DNA of 10,440 nucleotides from Candidatus Aenigmatarchaeota archaeon. Lineage in GTDB: Archaea; Aenigmatarchaeota; Aenigmatarchaeia; QMZP01. The notes beneath the pieces are model-generated. The model saw only the letters and a program-made list of their open reading frames with translations, ran no database searches and was not told the origin of the DNA. This document shows, piece after piece, positions 6,379-10,440 of the stretch (positions within the stretch are counted from its first letter, which is position 1; every line of letters begins with the position of its first letter). The position numbers and the translations under genes are program-made. The stretch is from the NCBI GenBank assembly GCA_003663225.1, contig QMZP01000014.1, positions 1 through 10,440 of the forward strand, read 5' to 3'.

Positions 6379-6849
6379 ATGGATAGCAAGACGGCAACAA
6401 AAGTCATTGTGCCCATAGTGGTTATCGCAGCCATAGCCATTGCGTTCGTCGCGATGCAAGGCAGTGAACTGGAATCATGCGCTCCGTTCGCAGGTTCGGA
6501 TTCTTGTATCCAGCTCTATGAGCCCGTGTGCGCAAAGGTCATAATGGATGACGGCTCGGTTGAATGGAAGGAATACCCCAACGCATGCGTGGCCTGCGTG
6601 GGAATCACTGAAGGCGGCGGGGTCGTAGGATACAAGAAGGGCTCTTGCCCCGGTGCCGGAGGCAATGTGGGTGCCATCAGTCCATCCGCCCAGGCCTGCC
6701 AGGAGCATGGCGGCACATACAACATAACCACCGAGCACAGCGGCAGCCAGTCGGGCTATTGTGTGCTTCCTGATGATTCCATATGCACTGATGAGCAGTT
6801 CTATGGAGAGGGATGCTACGGTCCTGGTGCACAAAGCGCTTCGGTGTGA
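6379..6849 (+). CDS. Membrane-anchored or secreted Kazal-like plus DUF333 protein
   Basis: 156-aa protein. Residues 8-25 form a hydrophobic N-terminal helix after a short basic start (signal anchor or signal peptide; no lipobox is obvious). Residues 43-90 resemble a Kazal-type fold: C43, then YEPVCAKV (C51), a DDGS turn, EYPNACVAC (C70, C73) and GSC (C90), i.e. the P-V-C...Y-x-N-x-C-x-A-C pattern of serine protease inhibitors. Residues 105-146 resemble DUF333: AQACQEHGGTY, GYCVLPDDSIC, Y-G-E-G-C (C107, C128, C136, C146). The domain pair implies a disulfide-stabilised protein outside the membrane; whether it inhibits a protease is unknown. A sequon N115-IT could be glycosylated. The next gene starts 2 nt after its stop, so they are cotranscribed. 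Confidence 0.87.
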   Translation: MDSKTATKVIVPIVVIAAIAIAFVAMQGSELESCAPFAGSDSCIQLYEPVCAKVIMDDGSVEWKEYPNACVACVGITEGGGVVGYKKGSCPGAGGNVGAISPSAQACQEHGGTYNITTEHSGSQSGYCVLPDDSICTDEQFYGEGCYGPGAQSASV

Positions 6850-6851
6850 AC

Positions 6852-7406
6852 ATGGCAAAGCGAAAAAAGGAAAAGAATGTTGCAGCTTATGCCGTTTTCT
6901 CAGTGATATTGGTGATAGCAGTGTCCTCGATAATCATGCAGTACACGGGCAATGACCAGTCAACCGGATTGTCTGAAGATGAAAAGGAGCTTGAATCCAT
7001 GAACACGTTCCAGGCGGGCGATGTCATGGTCACGCCCATAGTCAGAGGCTGCGCTACAGGCGGGAGCAATAATGATGCCCTTGCCAGGTCCAAGTCCAAT
7101 AAGGAAAGGCGGCCATCAGTGACAGTGCATGGTGATACAATAATATATGACAGGGCCATAAGCCACTTGTGCTGCAGGATAGCGAATGTCGAACTGACTG
7201 GGCCCATAGAGAACGGCAGGATAGACATATACGAGACATGGTCAGGCCCTGAATGCAGGTGCATGTGCTTCTCCGAGCTCGGGATGAAGCTCAGCAACCT
7301 CGCACCCGGGGACTACACAGTGAACGTGCATAAGAGCGGGTTCGATGCCAATGGCATGCCGCTGGAGGACGAACTCATAGTGGCTGAAGAGGTCAGGATA
7401 GCATAA
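6852..7406 (+). CDS. Membrane-anchored Cys-rich protein of unknown function
   Basis: 184-aa protein starting MAKRKKEKNV, then one hydrophobic helix (about residues 11-29), so it is anchored with the remainder outside. The outer part has an acidic linker (41-48) and a compact domain from about 57 to 184 that reads as beta-strand rich. It contains C67, a CC pair (107-108) in AISHLCCRIANVELTG and a C-x-C-x-C cluster (135, 137, 139) in GPECRCMCFSELG, followed by NLAPGDYTVNVHKSG, a strand pattern like a beta-sandwich end. The cysteines could form disulfides or a metal site. I do not recognise a named family. I chose ATG 6852 because the upstream in-frame ATG at 6813 lies inside the preceding gene. 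The intergenic gap of 2 nt indicates an operon with the Kazal/DUF333 gene. Confidence 0.85.
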   Translation: MAKRKKEKNVAAYAVFSVILVIAVSSIIMQYTGNDQSTGLSEDEKELESMNTFQAGDVMVTPIVRGCATGGSNNDALARSKSNKERRPSVTVHGDTIIYDRAISHLCCRIANVELTGPIENGRIDIYETWSGPECRCMCFSELGMKLSNLAPGDYTVNVHKSGFDANGMPLEDELIVAEEVRIA

Positions 7407-7448
7407 GGCGCATTAAGCATGATTTGCTTTTCGGTGCAATGTACACAG

Positions 7449-7467
7449 CAGTCAGCAGGCCTGACTG
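7449..7467. other. Perfect 7-bp inverted repeat in intergenic region
   Basis: CAGTCAG and CTGACTG flank a 5-base spacer. It lies after the 184-aa gene and 12 nt before the TATA-like element of the 82-aa gene. It could be a transcription-end hairpin (no T-run follows directly) or an operator for the downstream promoter. Confidence 0.3.
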
Positions 7468-7479
7468 GTCTGAATTAGC

Positions 7480-7486
7480 TTATTAA
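7480..7486 (+). promoter_or_regulatory. TATA-like box of the 82-aa gene
   Basis: TTATTAA is centred about 27 nt before the ATG at 7510, followed by AATAATAAAACA directly before the ATG. Same layout as other candidate leaderless genes here. Confidence 0.45.
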
Positions 7487-7509
7487 CGGGCTAGCCGAAT
7501 AATAAAACA

Positions 7510-7758
7510 ATGGCCAAGAAGTCAGAGTCGTCCATCGACAAACTGTCGAAGCTTTTTGACAAGGCCGCAAAGCTTCTCAGGGGGCCGTACAAGACAGTCT
7601 CCGGTGCCGTCATAGCAGCAGTCATAGGGAGCATGCTCAAGCTCACTGAAGTGACCAAGACGTTTCCCCCGCCGGCTGACCTGCTGGGCAACGTGATAAT
7701 ATTCATAGCTGTCCTGGCGGTCGTGATAGACCTGTGCAGGGGCGGCCTTCTTGACTGA
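7510..7758 (+). CDS. 82-aa small membrane protein
   Basis: Unknown function. Residues 1-28 are polar and basic and probably helical (SSIDKLSKLFDKAAKLLRG). A Gly/Ala-rich weakly hydrophobic segment follows at about 30-44, then a polar turn with TFPPPADLLG (51-60), and a strongly hydrophobic helix at about 61-76 (VIIFIAVLAVVIDL). One or two membrane passes are likely. A TATA-like element about 27 nt upstream supports the start. It sits 40 nt before the next gene, which has its own promoter, so it is probably a separate transcription unit. It has no cysteine repeats and no clear relation to its neighbours. Confidence 0.75.
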   Translation: MAKKSESSIDKLSKLFDKAAKLLRGPYKTVSGAVIAAVIGSMLKLTEVTKTFPPPADLLGNVIIFIAVLAVVIDLCRGGLLD

Positions 7759-7770
7759 TTCGCAATCAGA

Positions 7771-7795
7771 TTTAAGCGACCTCGCCAAAATATAA
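7771..7795 (+). promoter_or_regulatory. Promoter of the propeller paralogue
   Basis: TTTAAG (7771-7776), a 10-nt spacer, then AAAATATAA (7787-7795) and three bases before the ATG at 7799. The box is centred about 26 nt before the ATG, so the transcript is probably leaderless. The same arrangement with identical spacing precedes the paralogue at 9713. Confidence 0.6.
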
Positions 7796-7798
7796 ACG

Positions 7799-9673
7799 AT
7801 GCCAGACAAAAGGATGCTGGACTACATAACCAACAGCGTTAGGAACGGGTATACAATATCGCAGATAAGGGATACGCTTTCTGATGCCGGTTACGCCCAG
7901 AAAGACATAAACAAAGCACTCGATGAATTGGGGTTCGGCCCGGAAGGAAAGAAGACGCCAGCCGCTTTGAGGGTAGTGATAATAGCGCTGTCAGCCTTCT
8001 GCATGTTCATGGCAGCGTTCCTCATACTGAGCTTCACCGGATTCATGGACATGGTATTTCAGGCAGACATGCTGCGGGCGGTCAACATATGCGATGCCAA
8101 GGGCAGGAACTCTTGCTATCTGGGTTCCATGCCGTCTGACTGGTCTGACTACAATATAAACGTGGACGGCTATCTGCGGAGCTGCGAGCATATGATGCAA
8201 TGCAACAACTGCTATGAGTGCATGTTCTCCGTCAAGGCAGGCTGCGTGGAAGACTGGTCCTGCACGCAATGGTATCCCAGCCAATGCCCGATAGAAGGGG
8301 TGCAGGTGAGGAAATGCACGGAGCTGAACTCCTGCGGCACATACAGCTCAAGGCCGGAGCAGATAAGGAACTGCACATACATAATACCTGATTTCAACTG
8401 CACCGAGGACTGGCAATGCGGCGCATGGTCATCATGCATAAACGACACAGTATTCAGGACATGCACTGACATGAATTCGTGCGGCACGGAGTTCCTGAAG
8501 CCGAAGACAACGAAGCCGTGCCAGACCAACTGCACAGAGGACTGGAACTGCACCGGATGGTCCGCTTGCAGGAACGGCTTCAAGAAGAGGAACTGCACTG
8601 ACCTGAACAGCTGCGGCACAGTGTTCGACCTGCCGTCGCTCATACAGCAGTGCAACGGATGCTCCTCTTCAGCAGAATGTTCTGACAGGAATCCATGCAC
8701 AGTCGACTTGTGCAACAGCTCCGGGATATGCACCCATTACCCCATAACAGCATGCAACAACGGCGACGGCTGCTGCCCCTCCGGCTGCACCAGCGAAAGC
8801 GATGGTGACTGCGAACCCGAGGCAGATGACTGGACAGAGGTCAGGTCGTTCAGCGGCGCCTTTTCCGTGGTTAACATGGCAGTGTTTGACGGAAAGCTTT
8901 ACGCCGTGGTGTACGGTGCCTACAACAGCACGATATACAGCTATGACGGCATCTCATGGACAAAAACATTCGAGACAGACGTCCCGATAAACATGCTCAA
9001 GCCACACAACGGCAATCTGTATGCCTGCACGGGGAGCACAGCATATGGCAACGTTTCCAAGCTGTACTCGTCCGACGGCTCAAGCTGGGAGCTGGCCATA
9101 GAGATACCATCCTCATCCATCCAGATAATGGAATCATACGGCCCAACGCTTTACCTTGGGGCATACTCGCCGCCGCTGACGGTCTACGAGTTCGACGGTG
9201 TCGGCGTCTTCGAGTCCATAATACCCGAAAGCTCAAGCAGTCCAAGCATGTTTCACTCATCCGAAGAGTACAACAACAAGCTGTACATGACGACCAATTC
9301 ACCGTTCATGCTGGTCTACGACGGCATCGGGTGGTCATGGGATGCCGAGAGCATGTGGTTCGATGCGCTGGGCATGCATGATGGCAAGCTCTATGCGAGC
9401 TCTGGCGCCTCGGTATATATCATGGAAGCGGATGAATGGGTAGAGATATACTCCGGATTCCTCGGCAACCAGGACATAACGGACTTCGCGTCCTTCAATG
9501 GCGTCCTGTACGCGGCTTCCGGGGCTTCAGACGGGAAGGTCATAAAGTATGACGGCAGTGAATGGAAGCTGAGCTGGGACCCGGATGAAAGCACGGTCAC
9601 GACACTGGTAGAATATGACGGGAACCTGTATGCGTCCGGTATCGACAGCGGCAAGATATACATGCTGGGCTAA
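7799..9673 (+). CDS. Surface protein: helical N-domain, TM, TSP1-like Cys repeats, seven-repeat beta-propeller
   Basis: 624 aa. Residues 6-45 (DYITNSVRNGYTISQIRDTL...DINKAL) look like a small UBA-like helical domain, expected in the cytoplasm. One TM helix spans about 56-80. A Cys-rich region follows (C98, 106, 129, 135, 138, 141), then three TSP1-like repeats: 149-192, 201-241 and 245-285, pattern C-x-E-D-W-x-C-x-x-W...R-x-C-T-x-x-N-S-C-G-T...C. Residues 288-338 form another Cys-rich stretch with D-R-N-P-C-T-V-D-L-C. Residues 343-624 hold seven repeats of about 41 aa, each with G-x-L-Y, then Y-x-x-D-G-x-x-W or a variant, with boundary aromatics at 345, 387, 430, 471, 512, 547 and 589; this suggests a seven-bladed propeller. 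Many N-x-S/T sequons lie outside the membrane. Binding or adhesion is likely, the ligand unknown. Confidence 0.93.
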   Translation: MPDKRMLDYITNSVRNGYTISQIRDTLSDAGYAQKDINKALDELGFGPEGKKTPAALRVVIIALSAFCMFMAAFLILSFTGFMDMVFQADMLRAVNICDAKGRNSCYLGSMPSDWSDYNINVDGYLRSCEHMMQCNNCYECMFSVKAGCVEDWSCTQWYPSQCPIEGVQVRKCTELNSCGTYSSRPEQIRNCTYIIPDFNCTEDWQCGAWSSCINDTVFRTCTDMNSCGTEFLKPKTTKPCQTNCTEDWNCTGWSACRNGFKKRNCTDLNSCGTVFDLPSLIQQCNGCSSSAECSDRNPCTVDLCNSSGICTHYPITACNNGDGCCPSGCTSESDGDCEPEADDWTEVRSFSGAFSVVNMAVFDGKLYAVVYGAYNSTIYSYDGISWTKTFETDVPINMLKPHNGNLYACTGSTAYGNVSKLYSSDGSSWELAIEIPSSSIQIMESYGPTLYLGAYSPPLTVYEFDGVGVFESIIPESSSSPSMFHSSEEYNNKLYMTTNSPFMLVYDGIGWSWDAESMWFDALGMHDGKLYASSGASVYIMEADEWVEIYSGFLGNQDITDFASFNGVLYAASGASDGKVIKYDGSEWKLSWDPDESTVTTLVEYDGNLYASGIDSGKIYMLG

Positions 9674-9684
9674 AGAAACCATAT

Positions 9685-9709
9685 TTTAAGGAATTCGTAC
9701 AAAATATAA
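9685..9709 (+). promoter_or_regulatory. Promoter of the second paralogue
   Basis: TTTAAG (9685-9690), a 10-nt spacer and AAAATATAA (9701-9709), three bases before the ATG at 9713. Layout and both AT-rich elements match the promoter at 7771, although the spacer differs in sequence. Confidence 0.6.
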
Positions 9710-9712
9710 TCA

Positions 9713-10440
9713 ATGGCAAACCAGGATATACTCGACTACTTGTCGGGCAACATAAAAAAGGGGTATTCGCCTTCGCAGCTCAAGCAGGCACTTATGAGTT
9801 CCGGTTATGCAGAAGCTGATATCGACGAAGCCATGCGCTCCCTCGGCATAATACAGGACGATGGCCAGTACGATGATAATCAGATGGCTGGGGCCCAGGA
9901 TGACAGCTCCCAGACCCAGCAGCAAAGCGCGCCATCTGACCAGCAGAAAGCCCCTGAACATGCTGATTCCGGGAACAAAAAGAAGCTTACAATCATACTC
10001 ATAGCCATATCTGGTGTGCTGATAGCAGTCGTTGCGCTGACACTTCTGGGGGTCATAAGCCTTACAGGCGAGATGACTACCCTGCAGGCCATAGAGAGCT
10101 GCGATTCTGCTGGCAGGCATTCATGCTATATGGACATGCTTCCGGGTGACTGGGACACCAAGAAGCTTAATGTTGAGGGGGTCATGCAGAGCTGCCAGGA
10201 TGTTATGGAGTGTGACAGCTGTCATGAGTGCGGCTTCCCGAGGAGCAACTGTACCATCAGCTGGTCATGCACGCCATGGTTCCCGTCCGAATGCCCGCCT
10301 AGCGGAAGCCAGACCAGGTCATGCGTCGATACCAACAGGTGTGGGAAGGATGAAGGCAAGCCTGCTGAGGTCAGGAACTGCACATACAACCCAACGGCGC
10401 AGCCTTCCTGTACCGAGGACTGGAACTGCACCGGGTGGTC
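9713..10440 (+). CDS. Tandem paralogue of the propeller surface protein (3' end outside window)
   Basis: Open to the right edge (242 full codons seen). The N-terminal helical domain ILDYLSGNIKKGYSPSQLKQ (residues 6-25, continuing to about 44) matches the upstream paralogue. A longer Gln/Asp/Ser-rich linker (46-88, unlike the paralogue) leads to KKK and a TM helix at about 91-117. Outside the membrane, cysteines 130, 138, 161, 167, 170, 173, 180, 186, 194, 204, 210, 223, 233 and 239 correspond one to one to those of the upstream protein, at an offset of 31-32. The first TSP1-like repeat (about 180-223) is present and a second starts with CTEDWNCTGW (233-242). The C-terminal domain is not visible, so a propeller here is unknown. 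It starts 39 nt after the upstream stop with its own promoter. Confidence 0.93.
   Translation, partial: MANQDILDYLSGNIKKGYSPSQLKQALMSSGYAEADIDEAMRSLGIIQDDGQYDDNQMAGAQDDSSQTQQQSAPSDQQKAPEHADSGNKKKLTIILIAISGVLIAVVALTLLGVISLTGEMTTLQAIESCDSAGRHSCYMDMLPGDWDTKKLNVEGVMQSCQDVMECDSCHECGFPRSNCTISWSCTPWFPSECPPSGSQTRSCVDTNRCGKDEGKPAEVRNCTYNPTAQPSCTEDWNCTGW

Noticed and set aside
6813..6851. Upstream in-frame ATG for the Cys-rich anchored protein
   Set aside because: It lies within the Kazal/DUF333 coding region; starting at 6852 gives a normal basic N-terminus directly before the TM helix.
8240..8660. DNA direct repeats or a CRISPR-like array in the Cys-repeat region
   Set aside because: The periodicity is of protein repeats (TSP1-like units of about 41-44 codons); the nucleotide sequence is diverged and there are no short identical repeats with uniform spacers.

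Overview
The window is archaeal. It carries a family B DNA polymerase of the archaeal type, a free-standing AlaX alanyl-tRNA editing protein, and TATA boxes about 26 nt upstream of several start codons, which points to leaderless mRNAs. Genes inside operons instead show GGAGG/GGTGAT-type ribosome binding sites. Coding is dense, AGG (Arg) and ATA (Ile) codons are heavily used, and many proteins are small membrane or secreted cysteine-rich proteins. This would fit a small-genome (DPANN-like) archaeon, but nothing here fixes the lineage, so that placement is an inference.

Layout. (1) Positions 1-2261 hold a 5'-truncated alaX (+), a nitroreductase-family gene and a YjbQ/UPF0047 gene in one minus-strand operon, and a divergent VTT/DedA-like membrane protein. 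(2) Positions 2245-2530 hold what looks like a broken minus-strand gene, split over two frames and containing a run of ten C (ten G on its own strand). (3) Positions 2529-4991 encode the complete polB (-), intein-free, with all exonuclease and polymerase motifs and a C-terminal PIP-box-like peptide. (4) Positions 5086-5990 are a two-gene operon: a four-helix membrane protein with a very basic N-terminal tail, and a PspC-domain protein. (5) Positions 5991-6283 (-) hold two very small membrane proteins (60 and 37 aa) overlapping by ATGA. (6) Positions 6379-10440 (+) are a run of exported or membrane-anchored proteins: a Kazal-like plus DUF333 protein, a Cys-rich anchored protein, a small membrane protein, and two tandem paralogues with a cytoplasmic helical domain, one TM helix and Cys-rich TSP1-like repeats. 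The first paralogue ends in a seven-repeat beta-propeller; the second runs off the window.

How the parts relate. The left half is housekeeping: translation quality control, redox and cofactor metabolism, and replication. The right half looks like an envelope/surface locus. The paralogue pair keeps 14 cysteines in register and even a matching promoter layout, so it is a recent-looking tandem duplication of a surface protein gene. It is the most interesting part of the window. No rRNA, tRNA, CRISPR array, transposase or integrase was seen.
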